Shown in pieces: positions 46,392 through 57,918 of a DNA stretch of 64,000 bases. Origin of the DNA: Cunninghamella blakesleeana (Eukaryota; Mucoromycota; Mucoromycetes; Mucorales; Cunninghamellaceae); contig JAFCIZ010000005.1 of NCBI GenBank assembly GCA_017871115.1, positions 2,464,501 to 2,528,500 of the forward strand, in the 5' to 3' direction. Positions within the stretch are counted from its first letter, which is position 1, and every line of letters starts with the position of its first letter. Position numbers and translations under genes: made by a program. The notes under the pieces were generated by a model, which searched no databases, had not been told where the DNA came from, and saw only the letters and a program-made list of their open reading frames with translations.

Positions 46392-49023
46392 ATGATAAAC
46401 AATTCAAATAATTTACAAGATAGTTCACCTACGAAAAATATTTATTTGAAAGATAAAACGATTAAAAATCAACAATTTGAAAATGAACCTTTTTACCATC
46501 ATCCGTTAAATTCTTATTGGCATAATATTCCGTTTTCTTTTTCTGCATTTTGTTCAATTATTAGCTTATTAATGCTCGTCAAGGCTATAGGTAAGATATC
46601 AATAATAATGATAATAATATTACTATTTATACATATATATAAAACATATAAAAGTATAATATAAACTAATGATAAATTAGCCATCAACGGATATATTGTA
46701 GATCATTCACTTTGGGATGGTTATGGGCATCACTATGATAAAAATCCAATTGTTTCATTAAATACTACTGAAATCGCTTTTTTAATAATATCCCTATGTT
46801 TCCTGATCATTACATGGTTGTTACTAATATTAAAATCTAAATTTTATGAAAAACCAGTATCAAATCACTGTCTAATGTTGTCACTATGCAGCGGTAATTT
46901 AAATAAAAATGAGTTAATAAAAAAAATCACTCATTTTTTTTACATTATCTTTTCTTTCTTTCTTCGCTTTTAAATGTTTATTTTTTATATTAGTACTATT
47001 TAACCTTTTGGCTTTACTTCTTTTTTATCAACGTACATTTTATATTATCAATGATACCAATGTATATTCTCGTGGCTTTTATAGTTGTATAGCGACTAGT
47101 GTATTAATGCTCTCGACGTGTTTGGGATTTTTTTTGGATTGGATACTTGATTTACCTTGCGAGCCTTTATCACCTACTTTAAAAACGTTATTATTGCCAA
47201 GTATGATGGCAAGTGGAATATTAATCCTTGGTTCTTTTTCTTTTATGTATATTGAAGGTTGGGAATATAGCCAATCCTTATTATTTTGTGCTACAGCTTT
47301 AACTACTATTGGTTATGGCGATTGTAAGTTTTTGTTTATATATCAAATAGAAAATATAGACTCTATTTTAAACAATAATAATATTAGTAAAGTAATAAAG
47401 TTATTATATTATCCCATTATATTTTGTTTCACAAATATTAATAGGCGTACCCAAGACAATAATAGGACGACTTTTTTTTTGTTTTTATGCTATTCTTGGT
47501 ATCTGCATTATTGGTTATTTTTTTCTCTCTTTACGCGCTGTCATGATTAATGGATCCTCTGATAATCTCATTATGAAAGTCAACTTGATGCGTATGGAAT
47601 CTATTAATAATTATGCACGTGAGCATTATCATCCGCCACCTCTACCATCTCCTAAACAAATGAAACTACCATCATCCATTGTCAACTCACTACCACAAAT
47701 TGATCTGTATCCTCCTCCTTCTTCTTCCTACTCTAAAGATTACCAACGACCCCCTATACGGAGACCTTCATTTTCTTTTTATAAACCATTTAGACAACAT
47801 TCTAATAGCGGTTTTTCTACTTCTACGACTACTACCTACAACCAGAATAATAATAACAATAGCAACCATTTTGAACCTTTGTTTAAAGATAAGAAGCGTC
47901 AAGTTTTTGTAAATATTATTACTCATTCAGGTGTTACTAAAATGTCTATAATTTTTGCTATCAATTGGTTCGGTGGGGCTGCCCTTTTTTGCTTATTAGA
48001 AAAGGATTGGTCTTATTTGGATGCTCTTTATTTCACTTTTGTAACTCAATCAACTATTGGTTTTGGTGATTTATTTCCACAGACAACTGTAAAAAAAAAA
48101 AAAAAAAAAAAAAAAAATAGAAAAAAGAAATATACAAATGAATATTATTATTATCCTGTTTCTATTCACTTTATAACTTTATATTTTTATTGTTAGTTGG
48201 CTCAAGAATTTTGGTTTATTTATATTATTGTCTCTATTGCAGTAGCAGCTTACTTTGTTAGTTTATTTGGAAATATTCTTGCTGAAAAGTTACTTATTGC
48301 AGACGATACTGATACGATTCATGAAAACGATACAGAAGAAAGTTTGGATAATAATTATGACCCTGATATTAATAATAACTACAACATTCATCACTACTTT
48401 ACTGTAAGTGATTGGCTTACTTTTCATCGCCAACAACAACATCAATTCAAACAATCGAATATAGATTTAGAATATAAAAATAGTATGACAACACCAGTTA
48501 ATGTAGATACATCTAATTATATGAAATTATCTAGTGAGCTATTTATAGAAGAACAGGTTTCTACTCCATCTTCATCTTCGCCATCTACAAATAAACGACA
48601 TTACCAAAATAATAAAAAAGATCATCATCAACAAACTGAAAGCACGCCTTTATTAACTAATGAACATGAACATGGCCAACAATCTTCTCATAAAATTACT
48701 ACTATTACGCCTTCTGTAATACACCATCAACCTTTAAGAGCTAGATCTAAAACTTTGCCTGTTACAATAACTTCAACGAAATCAAATAGAATATTTAAGA
48801 GTAATTACAATTCTTTGGACATAAATACTCCTCCAAAACATAAAAAGGTAAATCCATAATAGTATATACTATAAAGAAGGAAATACAATGTTAAAAGAAG
48901 AAAAAGAAGCATTATTTATACATTATTTATTTATTTTAGAAGCTTCGGCGATTATTACCTTCAAAAATATTACCAGCTGCAATTATACTTCAGCAACATC
49001 AAAATAACGAACAAAAAAAATAA
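46392..49023 (+). CDS. TOK1: Outward-rectifier potassium channel TOK1 (two-pore, 8 TM)
   Basis: Plasma-membrane K+ channel with two pores per subunit, found in fungi. Exons 46392-46590, 46681-46893, 46994-47323, 47445-48088, 48197-48847 and 48940-49023 give about 706 aa. Hydrophobic segments precede the first filter, CATALTTIGYGDCVPKTIIG. A helix (LFFCFYAILGICIIGYFFLSL) is followed by a long hydrophilic Pro/Asn insertion. Then come two helices and the second filter, TQSTIGFGDLFPQTT, and the last membrane helix (FIYIIVSIAVAAYFVSLFG). The splice joining QTT to LAQEFWFIYII removes an intron that begins GT plus 27 A. A final 28-codon exon is inferred from a good donor and acceptor in phase; reading through instead would stop at 48859. 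The tail is Gln/His-rich. Confidence 0.9.
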
Positions 49024-49341
49024 ATCAAATTAGATAAGAATACATGTACTTAAATCTATATTTAAATTGCAATGAAAATAAAAAATTATTATCTATTCAT
49101 TTAAACAGTCAAATTTGGTGATAATTCTCTTTATATTTTAATCATTATCACAATAATTTATATATAATAAAATAAACCATCAATAAATTAAAATAAAATA
49201 AAATAAATAAAATAAAATAAATAAAATTTTCAATAAATGTTTATTAAAACGAAAAAAAATAAGAATTCAAATATATAAATATATGAATATATATCAAATA
49301 CACCAAACATATATATAAATGGAGGGATAACAAAGTAAAAA
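49024..49341. other. Convergent 3' region TOK1 / GH3
   Basis: 318 bp with AAATA repeats at about 49185-49227. No coding signal was accepted. Confidence 0.4.
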
Positions 49342-51766
49342 TTACAAAGTGAAACTGGCCGATTGACGAATATCACGACTACTAGCACCAATATGTAATT
49401 GGAATTTGCCATGTGGTACTACCCAAGATTGTGAAGCAACGTCCCAAATACTTAATTCTGTCTTTGTAAAACTGAAGTTTACTTCAGCTTGTTGGCCAAC
49501 TTCTATATAAACCTTTTCAAATCCACGTAAAATTTTAGGTGGCTCACCAGCATGTTTAGGGAAGGAAAGATAAGCTTGAACAATTTCAGCACCACCTACT
49601 TTGCCTGTATTTTTAAGTTTAAGATTGGCGTCAACTTTTAATGCTTTGGTATTAGTTTTGACCTTTAAATTGCTATATTGGAATGTTGTATAGGAAAGAC
49701 CATGACCGAAGGGGAATAATGGTTCTATTTTCTTTGCATCAAACCAGCGATATCCGATATTCAATTTTTCACTATAGACAATCTATAAAATAATATAATA
49801 CATACAAAAATCATCAGTACTGTTATCACTAATTGAATAGATTAAAATTCATATATATCTTATCTTTTATTATTTTTACATGATCATCTGGAGATGGGGC
49901 AGTAACATAGTCCTCTTCTTTTTTGGCAATAGTATAAGGAAGACGACCCGAGGGATTTACATCACCATATAAAATATCAGCTAAAGAGTTGCCAGATTGT
50001 TCACCAGGTAAACCTTTATAACAATTATAATTAGAGGTAAAAAAGGGATTAATAACAACAATTATAACGATAGTATGTAAAGATAATTAAGAATTTACAT
50101 TTGTTATATTTTTAATTATATTTTATCTTGTTCTTTAAAAAAATTACCTGGCCAAACTATAGCTTTAATATTAGGGTGATCTACCCAAGGCATAAGTGTA
50201 GCACCAACTGAATGAACAACAACAATAGTGTTTTTATTAGCGTCAGCTACACGTTCAATCTAATATATTAAAAAAGAAAAAGGAGGGATTCAGTATTACT
50301 TTTTTTTTAAAAAAAAAATTACTAATATTTTATTTATTTTTACCAATTTATCACCATTATTCCATAAAGTAAGATTATTACGATCACCAATATTACCATC
50401 TACAGTAATATATTGTTCACCAGAATCTGAATTAGCAAATACAATAGCTATATCACTAGCTTTAGCTACTTTTTCCGCTTTATCTAAATCCCAATTGGAA
50501 GCAGTGGCAGTAATCTTGGTCTTTTTTCCGGCACGATTTTTAATACCTTCATATGGAGAAATAATATAAGAAGGGTATGTCGTGGTACCACTTCCCCAAC
50601 CTAAGTAGTTTAGTTGGTAATAATTATTAAAGAACAAATGGGTTAATTAAATTTATTGATATTCATATTTCCATTTATTTATATCATTTATAATCTTATA
50701 GTTACCTTGAATTAATGTTGCAGGATCACATCCATAATCAGGACAAGCAGTATTGTTGAAAAGACTATAAGAAAAATAGTATATATAAATAAAATCAATA
50801 TATGTATATGTGTATATGTATACGTGTATATAGGGAAACTTACAGAGGGTCAAGAAAAGCATCACTACCGATAATTGAAATACTCTTTTCTTTGCTTGTA
50901 AGTGGTAAAATATTATTTTTATTGGTTAATAATACCACGGAAGCGGCACCTAATTGACGAACGTATTTTTTATGATCTGCTTGAACATTTACAATAGGTG
51001 CTTCATCTGGTTTAAAACTATTGATATTAGTTTCTGGGAACCCTTTATCTTGACCCATTTTATACCAAGCAGCAACAATACGTTCGGCCATATCAGTTAA
51101 TCTTGCTTCCTTTACTTTATTATGTTGAACTGCTGAAGTTAGATTGGCACCAAAATAACTACCTGAATTTGGATTAGATTCATCAATATTTCCTGGCATT
51201 TCCATATCTATAAAAAAAAAAGTAATAAAAAAAAGGTAATATTAGAAATGATAAGAATGCATTAGTGTGCTTTTATTTTTTAACAAAATAAAAATTTTAC
51301 CTAAACCGCCATTAGCAGCTTTGGCTGTGGAATAAGTGGCCCACCAGTCTGACATAACAAAACCTTTGAAATTTAATTCTATAAATAGATGGTTATGAAT
51401 ATATATGTACATAAATATATATATATTATCATTTATAATAATAATAAAAAAATGGTATAGTATAGCAATTTTTTTTTTACCTCCTTTCAAAATAGTATTT
51501 AATGTATGATCGTCTTCGCATGCATGAGTACCATTCACCCTATTATATGAACACATGACAGCACCTACTCCTGCCTATTTTTTTAAAAAAAAATAAATAA
51601 ATAAAATGAATAATTATCTTCACCATTATATAATTTAATATAATAATTACTTCAATTGATCTTGCAAATGGCCATAAATAAATTTCATGCAAAGTACGAT
51701 CGTCTACATCAGAACTTTGCTATATATATTAAAAAAATAAAAATAAAAATAATGAATGAGTGGTTC

Positions 51767-51824
<58 letters not shown>

Positions 51825-52216
51825 TCTTACAGTATGTCTATTTAATTCTTGATCATTAAGAATATAATGCTTAGCAGTACTAATAACGCCTTGACTTTGA
51901 ACACCTTTAATTGTTTCTACAGCAGCTACACCTGATAAATAAGGATCTTCACCAAAGGATTCCCAACCTCTTCCACCGTGGGGTGATCTCATATAATTCA
52001 TACCTGGTCCTAATTGAACGTGAGCACCTTTTCCTCTATATTCTTTTCCCATATAGATCCCCCGTTGTAAAATACCTTCTTTATCAAAGGACGCGGCAGC
52101 GTTAATTCCAGAAACACCAACAGTGACATTATAAGCAAATCTATAAGTATAAAAATGCAAATTAATAATCTATACATATTTTTATTTTAAAAAAAAAGTG
52201 GCGTTATTGTTGTTGT

Positions 52217-52256
<40 letters not shown>

Positions 52257-52509
52257 ACCTCATTCCCAAAGGAGCATCCTGGAGACAAAGGGAAGGGAAA
52301 TAATCATTAGGATAAGTATTACCAACACATTTGCCATTTGTAAATCCATTTCCAGTGGTTAATTTGACTTTGTCTTCTATAGACATTTTAGCTACTAATT
52401 CTTTAGCTTGAACATAGGCTTCATCCCAAGTTTTTTGACCAGAAGTTAAAGTTGTTGTACCAATTAAACATAAAAATACAGATGCTATTGTTGTTGTCGA
52501 CAATAACAT
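49342..52509 (-). CDS. Secreted GH3 beta-glucosidase
   Basis: Exons 52259-52509, 51831-52140, 51651-51719, 51481-51574, 51301-51378, 50844-51207, 50706-50764, 50344-50600, 50148-50259, 49880-50013 and 49342-49782 give 722 aa. A signal peptide ([24 protein letters not shown]) is followed by the GH3 TIM-barrel: [42 protein letters not shown], and [10 protein letters not shown] with the nucleophile Asp. The alpha/beta sandwich has [16 protein letters not shown] and [15 protein letters not shown]. The fibronectin-III-like C-terminus has [18 protein letters not shown] and [10 protein letters not shown]. It hydrolyses terminal beta-glucosides such as cellobiose outside the cell. This is the normal fungal short GH3 arrangement. 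Two introns are long TA repeats next to their donors. Confidence 0.95.
51776..51822. repeat. (TA)n microsatellite in GH3 intron
   Basis: About 47 bp of uninterrupted AT dinucleotides inside the intron between exons 2 and 3. Confidence 0.95.
52220..52253. repeat. (TA)n microsatellite in GH3 intron 1
   Basis: About 34 bp of AT dinucleotides next to the donor of exon 1 (minus strand). Confidence 0.95.
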
Positions 52510-54169
52510 TTTGTTTTATTTAATATTATTTTTCAATAAATAAAGAAAATGACTTTAATTAAATTTATGTAAAAAATAAAAAATAAAAAGGAGAAACATC
52601 TATTACTCTCTCTATTTATACGATTTCAAAATTAAAATGAAAAAAAATTCTTAGGATTCCAACTTCATGTCCCTTTTTTTCCCTGGGGACTCTTAAAAAA
52701 CGGGAAGAATTTGTTTTAATAAAAAAATAAGCTTTTCTCTCTTTTTCTTTTTTTTATTATATCATCACATTTACATATATCCAATATTTATTCTCATGGA
52801 AAAACAAGTGTTTTTTCTACATTCTTAAAAAAAAGCAACATATAACTTCTAATAATAAAAAATCCATTTATTATTAGTCTTAAAAAAAAATAAGTGCATT
52901 ATTTTGATCTGAAATAAAATTCTTTTTATATGATCTTAAAAAATAATAACAATGAAAAATGATTATAACAATAAAAATAAATATTGATAAGTTACTCCAC
53001 TTTTTTCCTCCCTTCCAGAATTTAATTAACTCCATTTTAACGGAGAAACCTTATTACCTGGTAAAAATCTGAAAAAAAAGACACTACAAATATTTTTTTC
53101 TTAAAAAATTTCCCCCACGTACAAAATGATTATCTAATGTTGCAGATAAAATAAACCAATCGACGATTTTTAAAAAATCTAAATAGAATTTTACCCAAAT
53201 GCATACAAATATATATATATTTGCTTAATTGATGTCTTGGAACATATAAAAAGATACAAATTTATAGAAAAAAATTTCTAATATGGTTTCCTGATCCAGT
53301 TAAAAGGAATTCTTTACCCCGCTTTTAAAATTAATTTTGGCCAATAAAATTAGAAATTGGTAATCTTTTTTTTTTTTTTTTTCCTTTTCTCCTTCACTTT
53401 CTTTCTTTATACAACACTATATTAGTACATATATCTCTTTTTTTTTTATCCAATCGAAGAAAAATAAGGAATAAATATCATATTTAAGTAAAAAATAATT
53501 GAATAAATATATATATTTTTTTCTATTTAAATTTTCTCAATTTTGCATTATGCTATTTTGCTTCAATGTTTTTTAACAGATTAACAGTTAGTTTTAAACT
53601 GCAACGCGTATAAAAATTATCTATTTCAGAAGATCTTTTTTTTTTCTTCGCAGTTATCATTTTATATCGAATTATTTTTATATTTATTTTTATTTTTTAT
53701 TTATATTAGCTTTTTATTAAATCGTTTTACTCTATATATAAAGTAGTTAGGCGTATATAAAGTTATAGTAAAGATTAAAACTCATTTTTATTAGACTTTC
53801 TTGTATATTTATGATACTTGTTAATACCATTTAACAATCATCCTTATTTTAATTATATTATTTTATTCGGTTCGAACTTTTTTTTTTCTTTCATTAATAA
53901 ATAAATGTTGGATGATAATAATGTCTGGTAACTATTACTTCAAAAAAAAAAAAAAATATACAGATTAAACAAATTTGTTATAATGATCATATATTTAAAA
54001 AACAAAATAATATGGTATAAAAATTGGAAAATGGTCTTTTTTTTAATATGATGAAAAATAATATCTTACAATGCCTTTTTTTAAGTTTTTATTTATATTT
54101 AAATACGAATATGAAAAATATATATTAATAATACTAATAATCTACCATATATCTGTAATAATAAAAAAT
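52510..54169. promoter_or_regulatory. Long 5' region of GH3 gene, possible catabolite-repression sites
   Basis: 1660 bp with no gene seen. CCCTGGGG at 52681-52688 includes CTGGGG, and a CCCCCAC near 53113 reads GTGGGG on the other strand. Both fit the SYGGRG consensus of CreA/Mig1 repressors, plausible for a beta-glucosidase promoter but short motifs that can arise by chance. A CCAAT core lies near 53340. Confidence 0.35.
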
Positions 54170-55727
54170 CTAACCAAGTATTTTTTTAATTCCTTCCTTT
54201 TGTTCTGTTGTTAAAGACGTAGGGAATTTCACTTCATATTTAATAATCAAATCACCTTTTTTACCAGTTTTAGAATTTGGCATACCTACATTTATAAATG
54301 TAAATAGTATTAAAAAAATATGATAATGATAATAAAGTTAATAATGATAATAGTAAATTATATATATCTCTTTAGCTATATATATATATATATGTGTGTG
54401 TTTGAATAAATCAAAACTTTCTATCTCTAAATTATTATTTACCTTCATTTGCAACGCGAGATTCTTGACCAGGTTGAACCACAGTACTTGTATTATTGAC
54501 TTTTAATTTTCTACCATCCAAAGTTGTAATGACTTGAGAAAACCCAGCTAAAGCTTCTGATAAAGAAAGTTGAATAGTTAACCTTAAATGATCACCTTCT
54601 CTTTTGAAAACAGCGTGAGGCTTTTCTTCTATTATAAATTCAATGTCTTGAGCTTGACCATTTTCCATGACATCACCTTCATTAGGAAATCGAATCTTTG
54701 TACCAGCTTTCCAGCCAGGCTTGACATTAATAGTTAATACTTTATCTGTTGTAACTAATTTACCCGTAGCATCTCTTTGTTTTCTAGTAACTTTAAGTCT
54801 TTTTGTTACACCTTTATAAAGATCTAAACAATATATAAATAAATAAAACAATAAAAATATATAGATCAGTATAAATTAATATATAAATTAATATGATTAC
54901 CCTCTTTTTTTTTTCATCCTATTTTATTTTGTTTTAATTTATAATTGTTACTTACCTTCTAATGTAATCGGTAAAGGACGTTTAATGGCGGGAGGTTTTT
55001 GTGCTTGCTCTGGATTAGGAAATCCGCCAGGACCACCTCCAAAATCATTGAAAGGAGCGGATTGTGTACGAAATCTCGATGATCTTGAACGACGAGGTAT
55101 TCCACCAGGTGCTCCACCAGGGAATGCATCTCCACCCATAGATTGAAAAGAAAATCCTCCAGGTATATCATCACCACCAGCTCCACCACCAAAGGCTGTA
55201 AAGAAATGTTTAAAGATATCATCTGCTGAACTTGGATGATAACCGCCACCTCCGCCCGTTGATGTAAATTTAAATCCACCACCACCAGCTCCACCAGGGA
55301 AACCAGAAAATCCTGCACCGCCGCCATTATCTGTTGGAGGAGGACCGGCTTTTAATCCTTCTTCACCATACTGATCATAAATGGCTCTTTTATTTTTATC
55401 TGATAAAACTTCAAAAGCTTCCCCTACTTCTTGAAACTTGCTGTTTGCAACTTCGACATTATCTTTATTACGATCAGGATGCCATTTTAAAGCTAGGATA
55501 GAAAATGTGAAATATAAAAAGAAAAATAATAAATATAAATACTTTTTCTTGTTGATATTGCTGCTGTTGTTGTTGTTGTATTCCCTTTCTATATGCTTTA
55601 CTACTATTTAATAGAAAAAATAAATCTATATAGATCTAACTTTACCTTGTTTTTTATAAGCTTTTTTTAAATCATCATCTGTTGCACTTTTACTGACACC
55701 AAGGATAGCATAATAGTCCTTCCCCAT
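54170..55727 (-). CDS. SIS1: Class B Hsp40 co-chaperone (Sis1/DNAJB)
   Basis: Stimulates Hsp70 ATPase and delivers clients. Exons 55646-55727, 54956-55492, 54443-54823 and 54170-54285 give 371 aa. The J-domain (1-70) has [20 protein letters not shown], the catalytic HPD in [12 protein letters not shown] and [11 protein letters not shown] Gly/Phe-rich region (about 75-165; [33 protein letters not shown]) follows, then two beta-sandwich domains: [41 protein letters not shown] and [17 protein letters not shown]. There is no zinc finger, hence class B. The C-terminal dimerisation helix ([12 protein letters not shown]) closes the protein. An essential role like that of yeast Sis1 is likely. Confidence 0.95.
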
Positions 55728-56364
55728 ACTTTGTTATATAATAAAATAATATAATAAAAATAAAATAATATATAGATAAACAAGAAGAAAAAAAGAGTAA
55801 AAAATGGTAAAAAAAAAAAAAAAAAGAAAGGGTTTTATGAAACAAAAAAAAATTATGCTCTTTTTTTATCACCATGTTTTATTTAGATGGTTTTATATTT
55901 TAAACTTCCGACTTTTCAAATGAGAATTAGTAGTGATAATAAGTGATCATAATGGTTATTAAATTGATATAAAAACAAAAATAATCAAGTAAGTTGCACC
56001 ATATCTTTGTATGTGTGTATATAAGTATATAAATATCTAATATTTAAAAAAGAATTTTATTCCATTTATATAGTATGTATCGGTATATAAATCATTGATC
56101 GAAAAAAAGAAAAAAAGAAAAACAAAAGAATAAACAAAAATTATTAAATACATAGTGATTATTATTATTATTATCTATGTATCTATATATTTAGTTTGCA
56201 TCAATTTAAAAAAAAAAATCAATTGCATTTTATTTTATTTTTTTAGTTTAGAATGTGGTAGTACTACTCTTCTTACTTTTCGATTTTGATATTTAATGGA
56301 GTTTTAAAAAATATAGTGTTTTTTAATCGAAAATCTTGAAATCTACCTTTTTATTATTGAATAT

Positions 56365-56418
<54 letters not shown>

Positions 56419-56791
56419 ATAAAATACGAACAATATAAAGATATATATGATAATATAATATAATAAAATAATAAAATCAAAAATCAAAACTTATTAAACA
56501 TATAAAGTAAGTATTCAATAAGTTTATCTTTTTTAAGTTGTTATGGTAACACCGAATACTTATTAATTTTTACTAAATATAAAATTCACCCTTTAGATTT
56601 TATTTCTGAGTTAAATATATAAAAATACATTATATTAAAAAGATACAAATATATACTTTTTATTAATAGTGTAGTAGTGTTGGTATGGTTTATTAGTATA
56701 TTATATTATTATGGTATATAAAACTAGAAATAGTAATAAAAAAAAAGTGGCAATTATAGATATTAATACGTAGATATTATTGTTATTGTTA

Positions 56792-56827
<36 letters not shown>

Positions 56828-56950
56828 TATTATTATTATATTAAAGAAAGAAAAGAAAAAGTCAATTATGATTAATATAATAAACCTTTATAAAATCTTT
56901 TAAATAAAAAATAAAATACTCTTTTATAAAATAATATAAAATAAAAGAAT
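55728..56950. other. Intergenic with microsatellites, SIS1 promoter side
   Basis: 1223 bp. Contains (AC)n(AT)n at 56362-56413 and (ATT)n at about 56776-56840. It presumably holds the SIS1 promoter and the 3' UTR of the secreted-protein gene. No gene was seen. Confidence 0.4.
56362..56413. repeat. (AC)n(AT)n microsatellite
   Basis: AC dinucleotides pass directly into AT dinucleotides, the same composite layout as at 32486-32531. Confidence 0.95.
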
Positions 56951-57918
56951 TTAAAGGGATAAAAAGGATAATACGATAGCTAAAATAGTGAAAAGAGTCA
57001 TAGAACTAGTTAAAGTTGTAGCAGCACTGACAGATTGAGCAGAAACGGTAGTATCGCTTGGAAGGTTATCTTTGTTGTTGCTGTTGTTGTTGTTGTTGTT
57101 GTTGTTGGGAGTATTATTTGTAGAAGGAGCAGTTGATTGAACGGGAGTAGTAGTAGTACCTTTGGCACCCTTAGTAGGAGTAGCAGCAGGGCTAGATACG
57201 ATAGTCTTGGAAGAAGTAACAATAGCACCACCGTTACTATTACCACCACCAACACCGTTCAAAGGACCACTATAATCACCAGGGATAATATGAGCACAAC
57301 CTTTTTCAGAAATACCTCGATTACAAGTTCTGTCGTCGTTACAACATCTCATACAATAAGTACGACCTAAAGGTTCAATTAAGTTAACGTAGTATTTCCA
57401 ACCAGCACAACGAGATGGATTAGCTATTTTAAATAATAATAATAATAATAATAATAAAATTAGATTCAATCATTTAATGTACATATATATATTTTTTTAA
57501 AAAAAAAAAAAAGAGCAAAGGACTTACGAGCTCTAACATCCATTTGACCACCTTCATCAGTAACATTTAAATTAGCTTTAGCAGGATCAATTTGACCGGT
57601 GACTTGAATGTAATCATCAGTAGCAACGAAATGAGCAGATAAAATAAAACCTTCGGGCATAGGATTAGCTTTAGCTTTCATGGCAGTAGGTGTTGAACCT
57701 AAACAAAAAGGTTCGGCTTCCCATTCAGTATCTGCAATATTTCGGTTTTTAGAGTTTGGTGGAGGTAAATAAACACAGAAATTATTTGCATCTGTTAATT
57801 CAGATAAACGCTTTGTATCTTCTTTTAAAAATTTAAAATTTGTCAAGTCAGGTAAAGCGGCGTTGACGACTGAGGTCATTAATAAAGGTACAATAGTGAT
57901 GAGAGTTTTTAATTGCAT
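56951..57918 (-). CDS. Secreted, Cys-rich, probably GPI-anchored cell-surface protein
   Basis: Exons 57528-57918 and 56951-57423 give 287 aa. A signal peptide (MQLKTLITIVPLLMTSVVNA) is followed by a globular part: NNFCVYLPPP, EPFCLGSTPTAM, SAHFVATDDYIQVTGQID, WKYYVNLIEPLGRTYCMRCC and NRGISEKGCAHIIPGDY. A Ser/Thr/Asn-rich stalk and a hydrophobic end (LFTILAIVLSFLSL) after small residues fit a GPI-attachment signal. The layout and the repeated xVQVTGxxD and CxxxC...GC...PGxY pattern recall the basidiomycete proteins annotated as macrofage activating glycoprotein, a family of unknown function. The start at 57918 is chosen because it opens the signal peptide directly; the frame is open upstream. 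Confidence 0.8.
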
